From assembly GCA_963855995.1 (NCBI GenBank), contig OY979717.1:68246354-68310353 (forward strand): 64,000 nt of DNA. Direction: 5' to 3'. The translations under genes were made by a program, and so were the position numbers. Shown one piece after another: positions 24,901 through 34,664 of this stretch; the stretch's first letter is position 1; the number at the start of each line of letters is the position of its first letter. Source of the DNA: Muricea muricata. Lineage: Eukaryota > Cnidaria > Anthozoa > Malacalcyonacea > Plexauridae. Under the pieces are notes generated by a model, which searched no databases, was not told the origin of the DNA, and was given only the letters and a program-made list of their open reading frames with translations.

Positions 24901-27900
24901 ACGTTGTCTGATCAAATCATTTATTATATCGTTCTTTTGGCTGTTCAGTGTCATTGCAAATGATTCACATATTAATACCAGCCCACCGTTTTCACAGGTA
25001 TAAAAACTGCTTCGACTTGATTGAATTGTTTGCATAGCTTGCTTTGAAATTTGAATGAACGAAAATGAGTGTTTGAGACTGTAATGTTTTTGCTTTACTG
25101 TACCTCATAGTCGTCAGACAGAATGAATAAACTCAACATTCAGTAGATTTACACAAAAAGCAATGTAAGAACGTATGTCGGTGAATTAAAGTGTTCTTTA
25201 CGAGAATATAAATATAATTAATATGTTTGTCCGACATTTGTTTAAATCTAGGACTTAAAGGTAACACTCTTCTTTAATGGGAATTTGTTTTCATATTTTC
25301 TGTAATTGCCAACTATAGCTGTGGTTTTTGTAACAGTACCTCTTCTTTTCTCAATCGTTGATCCATTAAGATTTCTGCATAGCTTCGTCCTACCCTTTGA
25401 GAAGGGTCAGGTGTCTTTAAACTCATAGCTACGGAAAAAAAACAAAAGCAGAATAAGTTCTGCTTGTTAGTAAAATCACAATCTTTCACCCGGGGTTATT
25501 ACTAGGATTTTGTCAACAAAAAATGTCACATAAAAAACTTGATCAAATACATCAAATTTAACAAACGATTATTCTAAATTCATTTTTTAAAAGGAATTAT
25601 AGACGTTATCTCTGCCAATGTCATAGCTATAACTAACACAAGAGTTGGAAAAAATATGTCGTTGTTGGACAAGTTAATGCTGACAAAACCTGGTAAATAC
25701 TTTCAGATGTAAATTGTCTGTTTGGAAATGTGTAAAATTACTTCTCAGTACTAGACTATAATAGGAAAACTTGAATACAAGTGAAGTATAGGAGAATAAA
25801 AATTCTACAAGTAATCAGAGCACAGGATAATGGCGATGGTAATCTTGGTAGAGCGTTTAGGATAAGCAGTAAAATACTAGATCAGAGGTCTTCAATAAGC
25901 GACATTGTCTTCAAAATGTGGTCGGATTATAAATAATCTAACCTGTGAATTATAGCGAATATGGAAGTAAATATCGTGACATCTTGTGTCTAGCTTTTAC
26001 TATTTATCCTGACTGGCATAGCTGTTCAGTGACTGTAACAAGCTATCATACCCAAAACATACACTCTACACAAGACACCACAAAACTACATGCGAGCACA
26101 ATAACGGGGGAGTACAAGAGCTTTTACAATGTCCTTAATAAGATACTAGTTCTACAACATTGCTAATGATTGTTTTGCTGCTAACACCAACCCAGGAGAG
26201 CAGAGTTACTTGGTGAAACTTGAGCTCCACAGCCATGTTCATCACACCTCCACGTTAATCAAATATTGTCACAAGATTCCTAATAAATTATCATTTATAT
26301 ATCAGTGCACCGCTACAAATGGGTGAGAAAACCATTCCAAGTTCATGTTGGTTATTAATATGTAAATATCGTTTGCCAGCTGGAAAAAATCTTCTAATTT
26401 GACCAACGTGAAATCACGATTCTAATACAGGCACAAGTTTCATGACAAGTTAAATTCACAGCATTGTTTTAGCGAAGCCACCTACACTTAGAATCAACAC
26501 GATGGTTAAATGCAATACTCAAACTTTATATCTTAAATGCTTGTGTAGGATTGACCTTTGCCTACTGATTTGCAGACAAAAAATATTCCCCAAGATTATC
26601 ATCAAGATTTCAAAACAGAAATAATTTAAACGTCTTGGACTTTATACACAGTCGACTTATTTGAATAATATGAAATTCTGACATCTTGGAATGTCCATTT
26701 ATCCTACATTTGGCCACACTAATGCAATATTTACGTCACTGATATCACCACTGAAAATGAAAGTGAAAATTTTTAGTACACTAGTAAGTGAACACGGGCT
26801 GTGGAATGCGAAACATGTGGGTTGCCATATGTTTAGTGGTCTTTTGAAGATCCAGGTTCTTTCTGCAAAACGAACTTACCTTACCAATCTCACTACATAG
26901 AAGAAAAAGGTCTCGTAAATAAGTACTTGGAACAAAAATTTATATTGTTTTATACAATTTCTATTTTAAAGTAGTGTCACATCATGTCATGTCTGTTACA
27001 TTACTTCAATACTTGTGTATGGAATGCATATACAGGAATTTCATGCTACAATAATTTGGTAAAATTAAGGAAAATTTTACACCTTTTTTCTTCTCAAATC
27101 TTGTCTAATCATTTCTCGTCACAATTACAACAACGCGACTATACAGGCAAATGTTTTTGTTGGTTTGTGCTAATTTTATATGGTAAGCAATGGTTACAAC
27201 CACAACCAAGGAAGCATGATGAATATGCACTTTTTGTCATTTATTTCTGTTCCTTTGATCTATAGTAAGTTCCAAGTTCGCATCATTTTATTATTTATAA
27301 ATTGGGCTGAAAATGCCACCCCCTCCCCCCCAATTAAAATCTTAATGCTCAGGGGCCGGTTGTATCAAAGGCGTTTAGCTTAAACGGTGGATAAGTCAAA
27401 AATATAAAACAAGTTTTCAGGTTGTATAAACAAACCAGCTAAAGTTATTTGACCTCAGAAGAACAATTACATATAAAAATAAATATTTATTCATTAAACT
27501 AAACATTTCGGTTCCGTACTATGTGTAAAAGTGATTTTTAAATTTCAATTATTCATCGTTTTAAGCTAAATGCCTTTGATACAACGGGCTTCTTTTGGTT
27601 ATAGAACTTTGTCTAATGTTTGAGTAAAGCAAATGATTTAAAGTTTGTCCACAATTTTGACCATATTTTTACAACATAAACATCTACCTACCATCTGCAA
27701 ATGGATCATTTCTTGCTGGCGAAATAATCATATTTCTTCTCCTTGCTCTGTATTCATCTTCCCTCTCAGCAATTGTTGGTTGTTTGTGTTCCGCAAAGGC
27801 ATTATACTGCAAAAACATGCAATAGAATGTTATAATAAGGGCCACAAGAGTGACTTTTTGTGCTTGTCCACAGAGGTCACATTATACTGTACCTGCTCTC

Positions 27901-30900
27901 CTTGAGGAATGTCATTAAGCAAAGCAACAGGAGCTGTGTATGTGGCCCTCTTTGGTTGACCAAGAGCACTTGCAGAATAATCATCATCATCCTATTTAAG
28001 AAAAATTATAGATATGTTTGTTCATTATTATCTAAAATATTTGTTCTACTGTAATTAAAAATCAGTCTTACCTCTTCTGCTTCATTGGTTGGAATTGATA
28101 TTTCATAACCTTCAAATCTGCAAATGCAACATAAAAAAATAATTAAGGAATATGATTAAGCAGTGAGTACTGACTTAACTGAAATATTATGTTCAAGTTT
28201 TCACAGACAAAGGTCATGAAGAACAACTATGGGAAACAGACTTTTGTTTGACAAGAATATCACCGATATTTCAAAATAGAAATACCGGTAATTTAAACTT
28301 CTTAGACTTTATACAAAGCTAATTTATTTATTAAAATGTAAAAAGCATAACAACCTTCAGGACATAAACTTATAAAAATGCACCATGGAATATTGTACAT
28401 TCTTCTCAACTTCCTTGCTTCTAATGTCAGTATACGAAACAATCAGATTATTATTCAGGTTTTTACATACTTGCTTTTACTTGAACCATAAATATCTGTA
28501 TCAAAGTATCCTTGTGATGTAAGACCAACCTACAAAAACAAGATGGTTCATTATCAGGCCCCATATTGAGTACCTGTAGCTGGAAAAACACAAAAGGAAT
28601 AAGATATAGTGAAAGGTAAATTTAAGATGCCAGGATTATTTTAATATTCATCAATGATTATATTCTTATTTTGCCTCCTGCTATTTATTGCAAGTATTTA
28701 ACATTTCCTTCTTTTATAGTTTACTTAATTACACATTTTGTTAGGGTAAAACTTGTCATCAAATTTGGTTTTACATTTGATCACAAACCATACTTAAACT
28801 CAAGAATGACATCACATCATCGAACATCCCTTCCCACTCACTGAACATGGCTGCCAGAGTCACCACTAAGCCAACCAATCAACAATGAGTTTGCACAATC
28901 AACGTAGGCCTCAACCAACCTTAAAAAAGTTGCCACCATAAGGGTCAGAATGAAGCATAAAACCACAAGTGATGCTAAAATGAACTAGCTCGAATCCTCA
29001 TTCCCAAATGACGATTGATGAGTGTGCTAAAGATGGAGGCCAAGAATTCCCATCCTACTGCCAATTCCTACATGAATGACTCATACATCATCATCTTTTT
29101 CATTATATGAAATGGGAAAGTGATATATAATCCTGAAAAGAATACTAGAAAGAATCAACCAAAAAGTCGAGAAGCCGCAGGCCAATGGAATGGTATAAGA
29201 ACATACCTAACAAAACCAATCATTTATTCACCAGCTTTGATGTCATCGATTTCTACCCATTAATAACAGAAAACCTTCTCATTCGAAACCCTGAATTTCA
29301 CATTCATATATAACATAACTGATAAAGAAAAGCATCAATCATCCAAGTCAAGCAATCACTTCTTTTCAAAGATAACGTGGCCTGGTGCAAGAAGTCGAAC
29401 AAAATGCAATTTGACTTAGCCACGGGCAGCTCCTACAGCGCTGAAACTTGTGAGTTAGTCGGTTCTTATCGACTATCTAAGTTATTCCCACAGTACAGGA
29501 GGACATTAGGCCTTTAGAGATGATGGATTAGGAGAGTTTGATGAGAGCCCAAAAAAACCAAAATTATAAAGAAGCTAATATGCAGAACTTTTGCTGACTA
29601 CAATATAAAGCTGACAATCAAAGTCAACAAGAAATGTTTCAATTTTCTCAACGTGACACTCGACTTGAGATCTGGAACCTTTAAGCCCCACACGAAGCCT
29701 GGCAACATGATCCAGTATGTCAACTTTTGCAGCAATCACCTTTCATCTTATGCAGCATTCCCAAAGCCATTAACCAACAATTATCCACAATATCATCTGA
29801 CAAAAAAGCATTTTGATGGAACTGTGCAACTATACCAAGAAGCCCTAACCAAAAGTGGCTACAAGTTTAAACTAGATTTCAAACTACCAGAAGGGAGTAA
29901 AATGTGCATAAGAGATAGAAATGTCTTCTGGTTCAACATGCCGTACAGCTGCAATGTCACTACCAGCATTGGTCAGGAACTTATTCAAAGTTTTGCACCA
30001 ACACCACTTCCTGCAAAAGATCTTCCACAGGAACACTTGAAACCCACCTACAGCTGCTTGCCTAATATGAATAGCATCATTTCGGCCCAAAACAAACACA
30101 TGTTTAACATCGTTTTGCAACCAACCAAAACCAATAGTAGCAATGAATGTAATTGCCGCCAAAAAGAAAAGTCTCATTAGACAGGAACTGTAGGCCTTGG
30201 GCATAGTTAAATTGGCCACAGTCAGGAGAGATGACACCAATGAATAACAAACATATGTAGGCTTAACAGAAAACAATGTCAAACCAGGTATTTGAATTAC
30301 ACAAGTTCTTTTAGGAACAAAAAGCAGTAGAATTGAGAAAGTACAATTGTAAATCATAACATAAAATGGCAAATTGTAAAACATTGCAAACCTTATTCCA
30401 AAACTAGTAAGAGATGCAACCTTTGTTTATACAAGAAATATGAAATCATTTGTCATCTCTAATATCCATCATCTCTAATATCCAGTTGCAGACATCACAA
30501 AAATACTTGCTATCTAATACCTCGCCGAAATGCTGAGCTTCCTGTCTACGTGCATCATGCAAAAAATTCAGGCAACTATGATGTGTATAATTTCCAAATT
30601 AACAATAACATAGTGAAAATTGCCTGCAAAGTAAGCGCTGCTTATCAATTATAACACAAAAAAAATTTGTAGCAAATAATACTATGCAAAATGTAGCATG
30701 TAATATTAATTTTCTTTCATTTGACATCATTATGAAAGACAAAATTCATTTTAACTTGAGTCTTGAAAAATGACAGATAACCATAAAATTACATTATTGG
30801 TACAATATAGAATACCTGGTTTATACCAGTCCCCCCCCCCCCCAATAACCCCTCCCCCCAAATAAGCCACATGCAATTTATATTGTGTAACCCAATGCAG

Positions 30901-32182
30901 TATTTCATCCTTGAAATTTCTTCTAAATTGTGCAGCAAGAATGCTGAAAATGCCATTTCTGGGCTCTAGTTTTTAAATTTTTGTCAAGGCATACCCCAAG
31001 AACCCCTTGATCAAGTTTCCGCTACTGTATGTGATATTTGATTGCCTCAACATTTTTCCTAAACCAATTAAATTTCTCACACACCACTGGGAGCTGCTGC
31101 AGCCATCAGCCGCAAGCTTGACTTTTATTTAGAAAATGTATAAGTACTATAACATAAGTATGGCTAAAAATTTACAACATCCTTTAATATGAATTATATA
31201 CCCACCAGCAGTGGTTTTCAAGCAAACAAGGGCGGGTGGGTAGGTACTTTGTCAAGCAATGAAGAACGCAACAACAAAATGTGCTTGAAAACCCACAACA
31301 TCCGCTCCTTAAACAGGCCCCAGGGGTGTGTGAGAAAACATTTTCTGCTTCTTTCGTGCCTCAGCCAGCAGAAAATAACACTTTATGTAACGTCTCGAGT
31401 CGAAGCCACATTTGTGATCATTATAAGAAAGGTCTATTGAAGCTTTCTCACATGATCATGTATTTTATTGAATTGAAATTTGAAAACATAATTAAATACT
31501 CTTTCATTATTTCAGTGTGGAGCTTAAAATTATGACAATTCTCATTCACTCTCTGACTTGTTGGCCAGTCTGCAATGGTGCCCAAAGATGAACTAGCAAA
31601 AAACTCATGTGTGCACTGGACATCCTCTGCAGATTGCCTTGTCGAGTTGTCGGTGGTCTTTACGTCACAGCAGCATAAAATAGCATTGCTCATGACACTG
31701 TATAATACATGTTAAAATGCTTATGACATTCCCTATGTAAGCAGGCTTTTAAAGTCAGAACTTTCCAAAAATGAAAGCTTAAATAATGTTTCAGTTTGAC
31801 CACATTGGGAAATTCAAAATGAATATTAAACTTTCAAAATAGGGGAAAAATATAATGTTCAACTATAAATGTATAATAAACCATACATTTAATAGCAATT
31901 TTTGTGATTTACAAGCGATATTCATTCTGCATTATCATTATTTGACCAAAACATTGAATTAGACTTCAACAATGATTACACTCTTACCAAGTCTGTGTTG
32001 TCTGTTGGCGCTTTGCCGGCCTTTTTGTCAACGATATCCTGAGCTTGACGCTCGATTTCTATAAACAACAAGATAAAAAGTTAATAATCTCGCTATTAAA
32101 ATGAACTACTACCTTATCTACAAGACAAAAATGAATAAAAACCTTCTCTAGTGAGCGCTGGTCTTGCTAATGTAGTCGCCAT
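8319..32182 (-). CDS. SF3B1: splicing factor 3B subunit 1 (SF3b155), 31 exons
   Basis: Core U2 snRNP protein that grips the branch-site helix. Coding exons in order: 32143-32182, 31988-32058, 28471-28529, 28072-28117, 27893-27991, 27692-27806, 25340-25428, 24515-24590, 24093-24178, 23004-23265, 21927-22211, 21325-21449, 20799-20897, 20040-20135, 19013-19114, 18694-18795, 18246-18323, 18043-18129, 17508-17590, 17049-17236, 16081-16226, 15473-15619, 14783-15034, 14200-14478, 13256-13350, 12817-12902, 12238-12423, 10969-11241, 10051-10267, 9018-9092, 8319-8402. Every junction has a GT donor and AG acceptor and matching phase. The predicted length is 1,341 residues (human 1,304) once two surplus bases in exon 25 are set aside. 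HEAT-repeat residues are near-identical to human, including the cancer-hotspot segment VDEQQKVRT (Lys737 here, Lys700 in human). Gene identity is certain; exon edges were placed by eye. Confidence 0.97.
8621..8779. mobile_element. MITE with about 43-bp terminal inverted repeats
   Basis: The left arm starting AGAGAGGTTCAGATTTGACT pairs with the right arm ending AAATCTAAACCTCTCTCT; the paired words include CTACCGCTACCTT and AAGGCAGCGGTAGAG. It has about 70 bases of unpaired centre and no coding capacity. It lies in the last SF3B1 intron. No clear target-site duplication. Confidence 0.65.
9637..10016. mobile_element. inverted-repeat element of about 380 bases in an SF3B1 intron
   Basis: The left end GGCCGTGTTTAAACGAGAGA and right end CGTCTAGTATAAACACAGCT are inverted copies sharing GGRTAATTCGTCT. 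The word GACGAA/TTCGTCT also recurs internally several times on both strands. Ends and target duplication are uncertain (possibly AAT). It stops only about 35 bases from exon 29. Confidence 0.55.
10339..10396. repeat. (GGGTAC)n hexamer microsatellite
   Basis: About nine perfect GGGTAC units about 70 bases upstream of exon 29, inside an SF3B1 intron. Confidence 0.9.
10609..10801. mobile_element. Harbinger-type MITE, 193 bp, TTA target duplication
   Basis: The ends are AGGCGCGTTTACACGATGCG and CGCATCGTGTAAACCGGCCT, with TIRs of about 50 bases containing GCGACATGTCGCATGCGATT. It is flanked by TTA at 10606-10608 and 10802-10804. A 3-bp TWA duplication and AGGC..GTTTACAC termini fit PIF/Harbinger-like MITEs (inference). 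Confidence 0.75.
11494..11535. mobile_element. truncated left end of a Harbinger-type MITE
   Basis: AAGGCCTATCTACACGATGC followed by GATTTGTCGCAT resembles the 10609 element end. No partner end is seen nearby. Confidence 0.45.
12702..12787. repeat. short imperfect palindrome
   Basis: TTTCATGTTACGCCCACGAA pairs with the later TCGTGACTCGTAACATGAAA. Arms are about 30 bases, in an intron of SF3B1. Confidence 0.55.
13256..13350 (-). CDS. SF3B1: SF3B1 exon 25, frame broken by two extra bases
   Basis: Length is 95 bases, although neighbouring phases and the family sequence require 93. The start reads [10 protein letters not shown] and the end reads [20 protein letters not shown], but in different frames. 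The surplus is a CA/TG pair inside 13313-13327 (plus strand TACAACACACAAC). Carried on, the shifted frame hits a stop near the start of exon 26. Splice sites are intact. An assembly or read error, or a broken allele, is likelier than a real gene defect, because the rest of the gene is perfectly conserved. Confidence 0.75.
13403..13413. repeat. poly-G run
   Basis: A G run of about 13 in an SF3B1 intron. Similar C or G runs occur near 19931, 30829, 33513 and 56386. Confidence 0.8.
14200..20897 (-). CDS. SF3B1: SF3B1 exons 13-24: SF3B14-binding segment and first HEAT repeats
   Basis: Exon 13 encodes [15 protein letters not shown] and exon 14 the [20 protein letters not shown] segment. Exons 15-24 encode HEAT repeats. 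Residues that recur as mutation hotspots in human tumours are all wild-type here: EYVRNTTAR (exon 19), [14 protein letters not shown] (exon 20) and DEQQKVRT (exon 21). Identity to human through exons 19-24 is extreme, as expected of the branch-site clamp. Confidence 0.95.
16352..16493. mobile_element. MITE with about 40-bp terminal repeats (AGCCCGTTTTCCAC type)
   Basis: The left end AGCCCGTTTTCCACTTCAAC and right end TTGAAGTGAAAAATGGGCCT are inverted copies enclosing CCGTATCG.AGCGAAACG in each arm. A half copy lies at 7107. The target duplication is not clear. Inside an SF3B1 intron. Confidence 0.65.
19645..19917 (+). repeat. 273-bp repeat with small ORF, copy A
   Basis: About 97% identical to 22601-22873. 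It contains an ATG-started 61-codon frame (19668-19853) with the core [21 protein letters not shown] do not recognise the peptide. It is on the strand opposite to SF3B1, in the intron between exons 14 and 15. It starts TTATTGCCATCAG and ends GGCAACAGGAAAATATTA; TTGCCA and GGCAA could be a very short inverted end. Confidence 0.7.
20355..20759. mobile_element. hAT-type MITE, 405 bp, perfect 8-bp target duplication
   Basis: The ends CAGGGTGTTAGCCAGG and CCTGGCTAACACCCTG form a perfect 16-bp inverted repeat, flanked by ATCGAGGG at 20347-20354 and 20760-20767. An 8-bp duplication with CAGGG-type termini is the signature of hAT transposons. The interior repeats the word ACGGCC/GGCCGT and has no transposase. 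It sits in the intron between SF3B1 exons 13 and 14. Confidence 0.88.
21325..25428 (-). CDS. SF3B1: SF3B1 exons 7-12: TP-dipeptide and RWDETP region
   Basis: Exons 9-11 encode the disordered region rich in Thr-Pro and in tryptophan motifs: RRRWDQ, then [33 protein letters not shown] and [11 protein letters not shown]. In the family these tryptophan motifs (ULMs) bind UHM domains such as those of U2AF65, SPF45 and PUF60, and the TP sites are phosphorylated during splicing. Exon 12 gives the highly conserved MTPEQRQ...[12 protein letters not shown] segment. Both strands of exons 10 and 11 are open over long stretches because of the repeated codons; those antisense frames are shadows. Confidence 0.92.
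22601..22873 (+). repeat. 273-bp repeat with small ORF, copy B
   Basis: Second copy of the 19645 repeat, with about nine substitutions and no indel. Its ATG frame (22624-22809) stays open over 61 codons; changes relative to copy A are S/R, M/T, A/V and K/R. It lies between SF3B1 exons 10 and 11. Confidence 0.7.
23543..23695 (-). repeat. tRNA-like repeat (SINE or tRNA pseudogene) with conserved flank
   Basis: On minus, 23618-23543 reads like a tRNA: A-box-like TAGCTCAATTGGTAGAGC and B-box-like GAGTTCAAATCCCGC. The acceptor stem pairs in only about five of seven positions and the anticodon stem is poor, so it is not a functional tRNA. The DNA before it (23620-23695), with AAATATTTTCG and GACTCGCTACC, is shared with the element at 48609-48845, so tRNA-like part and flank travel together. 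It lies between SF3B1 exons 9 and 10. Confidence 0.6.
23745..23930 (+). repeat. diverged copy C of the small-ORF repeat
   Basis: Shares the peptide-coding stretch [20 protein letters not shown] with copies A and B. Several of the base differences fall at synonymous codon positions. The rest of the repeat is barely alignable. In an SF3B1 intron. Confidence 0.5.
24730..24869. mobile_element. MITE-like imperfect inverted repeat
   Basis: CATATGGGCGCCTCCCATTC and its neighbour CACGGCCAGA pair with CTGGCCGTGCAAATGGAGAG and GGTCCCATGTC. The arms are about 33 bases around a 70-base centre. No target duplication found. In an SF3B1 intron. Confidence 0.5.
27352..27590. mobile_element. MITE with GGTTGTATCAAAGGC termini
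   Basis: GGCCGGTTGTATCAAAGGCG TTTAGCTTAAACG at the left pairs with CGTTTTAAGCTAAATGCCTT TGATACAACGGGC at the right. It lies in an SF3B1 intron immediately upstream of exon 6 (in plus coordinates). No convincing target duplication. Confidence 0.6.
27692..32182 (-). CDS. SF3B1: SF3B1 exons 1-6: N-terminal region
   Basis: The ATG is at 32182-32180, giving [18 protein letters not shown], which differs from the human start (MAKIAKTHEDIE) but has the same IE(R/A)Q core. Then follow [14 protein letters not shown], an acidic DDDDYS tract, [20 protein letters not shown], the [19 protein letters not shown] block and the [14 protein letters not shown] block, all landmarks of the SF3B1 N-terminus. Exon 1 codes for only 13 residues and one base. 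The roughly 3.5-kb intron between exons 2 and 3 holds an antisense Penelope-like fragment. Confidence 0.9.
29130..30180 (+). pseudogene. Penelope-like retroelement fragment (reverse transcriptase), dead
   Basis: Plus-strand translation gives the RT motif A-like FDVIDFYP (29236-29259), the catalytic-site motif FRDDGLG (29513-29533), [16 protein letters not shown] (from 29656) and [11 protein letters not shown] followed by a TSIG segment. This order is typical of Penelope-like and related RTs in cnidarians and arthropods. The reading frame is interrupted by stops and frameshifts before 29650, and no endonuclease domain is seen. It lies antisense in the intron between SF3B1 exons 2 and 3. Confidence 0.75.
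30826..30860. repeat. C-rich low-complexity run
   Basis: C runs interrupted by AATAA, in an SF3B1 intron. Confidence 0.8.
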
Positions 32183-32345
32183 GATTGGAAGAGTGGCGAA
32201 GATGCATAGGAAGAAGTCGCTTGAAAAACCCGGATGTGCGTTTTACGCATGCGCTGTACATTCAACCCAGTCCCCCAACACAACTGTGCCCAGGCATAGC
32301 TCAGGTCTATGTCAGGTGCCCAGGACTATGCCTAGGACTGTAAAT
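32183..32345 (-). promoter_or_regulatory. likely SF3B1 5' UTR and promoter
   Basis: DNA directly upstream of the SF3B1 ATG, more GC-rich than its surroundings, with GCGCATGCG near 32246 and two inverted GCCCAGGCATAG/CTATGCCTAGG words (32288-32337). No TATA box seen. Assigned by position. Confidence 0.35.
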
Positions 32346-32384
32346 CTGTAATAACTAATAACTAACCACGGTTCCAGGCTCCGT

Positions 32385-32700
32385 ATCAAACTTGAATGGT
32401 CTTGAATGAATGTCCTTCATAAATGTTCTTGAATTTTGAAAGAAAAATTCAAGGACTTGAAAATCCTTGAATTTATAAAGAAGTGCTTGAAAATTGAAAT
32501 CTCTTGAATTTATCTTGCTTTAGTTTCTGGACATTTAGTTTTGATATTGAAAATTCGCCTCTCCTAAAGTTTATGACTTTTGAATCTGTTCTAAATTCAT
32601 TTTGGTCTCAGTTACAGCATTATTTATCAAAACGTTTTAGTCCTTAAATTTCCTGATATGGCCTTTAAATTCCTTGAAACGTCCTTGAATTTTGCTCTTG
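32385..32700. repeat. degenerate CTTGAA-rich repeat
   Basis: Many loosely spaced copies of CCTTGAA/TTCAAGG and CTTGAATTT with no fixed period. No coding signal. Confidence 0.5.
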
Positions 32701-32859
32701 TTGATCTGTACGAAGAACATGCCTATAGTGCATCAGCTTACAACAAAAATTTTGCCTTTTATGAAGCAAGCAAGAAATTGGGCATACCTACCTAATTTTG
32801 ATCGCTGTTAACGATGCGAAAAAGACCCCAAGGGCAGAGAGCCTTAAAAGGTTAGTTTT

Positions 32860-33361
32860 CAATCTCGTTCCCAGAGCCTGCGATCCCTTGGGAAGGAAAC
32901 GTAGGCTCTGGGATAATCCGTGATCGACATACAAAAAACTGTATGTCGACCGTACTGCGCATGCGTTGCAAATAAATAGATTCAAAAAGCCGCAATAGGG
33001 AAGAAGCTGGTATATAATTGACTTTCCATAACCAGTAGGCAAGATACAAATCGTGTCTTTCCGGTCGACAACAACAGCCTTTGCCGCTTCGTATTGACAC
33101 TCCTTCAATTTGAGATTCTTCTTACCCAGTCGCTCTAACGCTTCGTCCAACACAGAATGAAATAAACTGATATTTTCCACTGACATTACAAACCAAATAG
33201 TACAAATACTGTTCCAAAAAACTTTAGAAAAATGCTTTTGCGGCCTATTTCCAACGCATGCGCAGTACGGGCGACATACAGTTTTTTTGTATGTCGATCA
33301 CGGATTATCCTAGAGCCTCCGTTTCCTTCCCATGGGATCACAGGCTCGGGGAACGAGATTG
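32860..33361. mobile_element. 502-bp element with 110-bp TIRs and 9-bp target duplication, carrying RecQ sequence
   Basis: The arms at 32860-32968 and 33252-33361 are inverted copies with about 94% identity by eye (ends CAATCTCGTTCC... and ...GGAACGAGATTG). The element is flanked by the perfect 9-mer GTTAGTTTT at 32851-32859 and 33362-33370. Long TIRs with a 9-bp duplication are characteristic of Mutator-like elements (inference for family). Between the arms is the 5' coding part of a RecQ-like helicase. No transposase. Confidence 0.85.
32969..33186 (-). pseudogene. RecQ-like DNA helicase, N-terminal fragment inside an inverted-repeat element
   Basis: The ATG at 33186 opens MSVENISLFHSVLDEALERL and continues with a Q-motif-like LKLKECQYEAAKAV and helicase motif I ILPTGYGKSIIYQLLP. 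The frame then runs into the element's terminal repeat, where residues no longer resemble a helicase. Motifs II-VI are absent, so it cannot unwind DNA. It may be a captured first exon or a relic of a helicase once encoded by the element. Confidence 0.75.
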
Positions 33362-33494
33362 GTTAGTTTTGGCCTTTTGGGCAATCTTACTTGGACCCAG
33401 TTCCTTAACCAGATATTGCTACATCGCAAATTTTGCAATTTTGGTATAATTTCGGACAAAGTCTCATTTTAAACCGACAGTTAACAGTTACAAA

Positions 33495-33912
33495 CATAGG
33501 CGTGCGAGGCGGGGGGGGCAGGGGGCGGGCGCCCCCCCCCCCAATTTTTCGTGATCAAGGAAAGTCGGGCAATTTGTGCTTGAAGAGTCGGGCAATTTAG
33601 GTCGGGCATGCTGCACTCAAATGGGCTCAATTGCAAAAATAGCCTACGGAGTACGAGTCAATGGTACGAGTACGGACAAAACAATAATTGTTGAAACCTG
33701 TTTCACATTCAGGCAAACCAACTTTGAATCGAATTTGTAATACAATATTAATTTATCAAAAAAGTTGTTGGATGTGTGTTAATACAGATATAGTGTTGCA
33801 TCATGCAACGATTATATGATATTTTGATTCATTTTTGACCCGTCGGGCAACTTTAGGATGCGTCGGGCAAAAATGTGCCCGCCCCCCAATCTTTTTGACC
33901 GGTACGCCTATG
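33495..33912. mobile_element. hAT-type MITE, 418 bp, 8-bp target duplication
   Basis: The ends CATAGGCGTGCGAG and CGGTACGCCTATG are inverted and flanked by GTTACAAA at 33487-33494 and 33913-33920. The interior contains G- and C-runs and four or five GTCGGGCAA words on one strand. No coding potential. The 8-bp duplication points to hAT. Confidence 0.85.
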
Positions 33913-34664
33913 GTTACAAAGGTTTTACTATGGAACTACTATATTAAGCTTTAGCTACTCCAGTTCTCTAATAATGTGTATCTAATTGACCATAACGAAA
34001 AAGATTGCAACCATGTACATTTTACCAGAATGCATTTCTGGCATCAAGCAAAAACGACTGAAAAAAGATGTCAAGGAAAACACTTAAGGACATAAAACTT
34101 TAACAACAAAGAAAATGACCTCTTCCCTTATGCTTGTCATTCAATTTGCTTTTTGAAACGACTTCTGACCATAATACTATCTTGTAGGATGACTTTTACT
34201 AACGGAAAATCCAGTGTCGGTGCTCTGCTCGAACGTAGCAGATCTTGTCTAATACTTAAAGTTTACTGTCGTAAATATAGCAAGATTATTGATGTGATAG
34301 AGTATGCGCACAGATACACAATCAGTAATAACTAATTTGAATACAAAAGAAAAAATAGATAAAGATAGCTTCCTACAACCGTAATGGCCAAATTGAAACC
34401 ATGCCTAAAAATCTGCAGGTAGTCAGGCCACGAAGCCACTTCTTTTTTGAAAGTGCCATTGTATGCATACTTTGTAATCAAAGTTTAGCTAAAATAATCA
34501 AAACTTTTCATTGCTATAAATGTCTGGACTTAAAATGTTCGATGTTCAAACAGAACAGTTTTAAATTACTATAGTGAACATCACCAAGACTAATTAACAA
34601 TTGGATTACGAGCTTGAGATTTCTATGCGGTGATAGTTGATGATAGCGAAGCTTGAATCAACTG

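Noticed and set aside
29902..29922. MCIRDR peptide, which in databases often marks Nextera adapter contamination
   Set aside because: The DNA differs from the transposase mosaic end at about three positions and sits in place within the Penelope-like RT, so it is chance.
29884..30384. Minus-strand 166-codon frame
   Set aside because: Antisense of the Penelope-like RT fragment, which has the recognisable motifs on plus.
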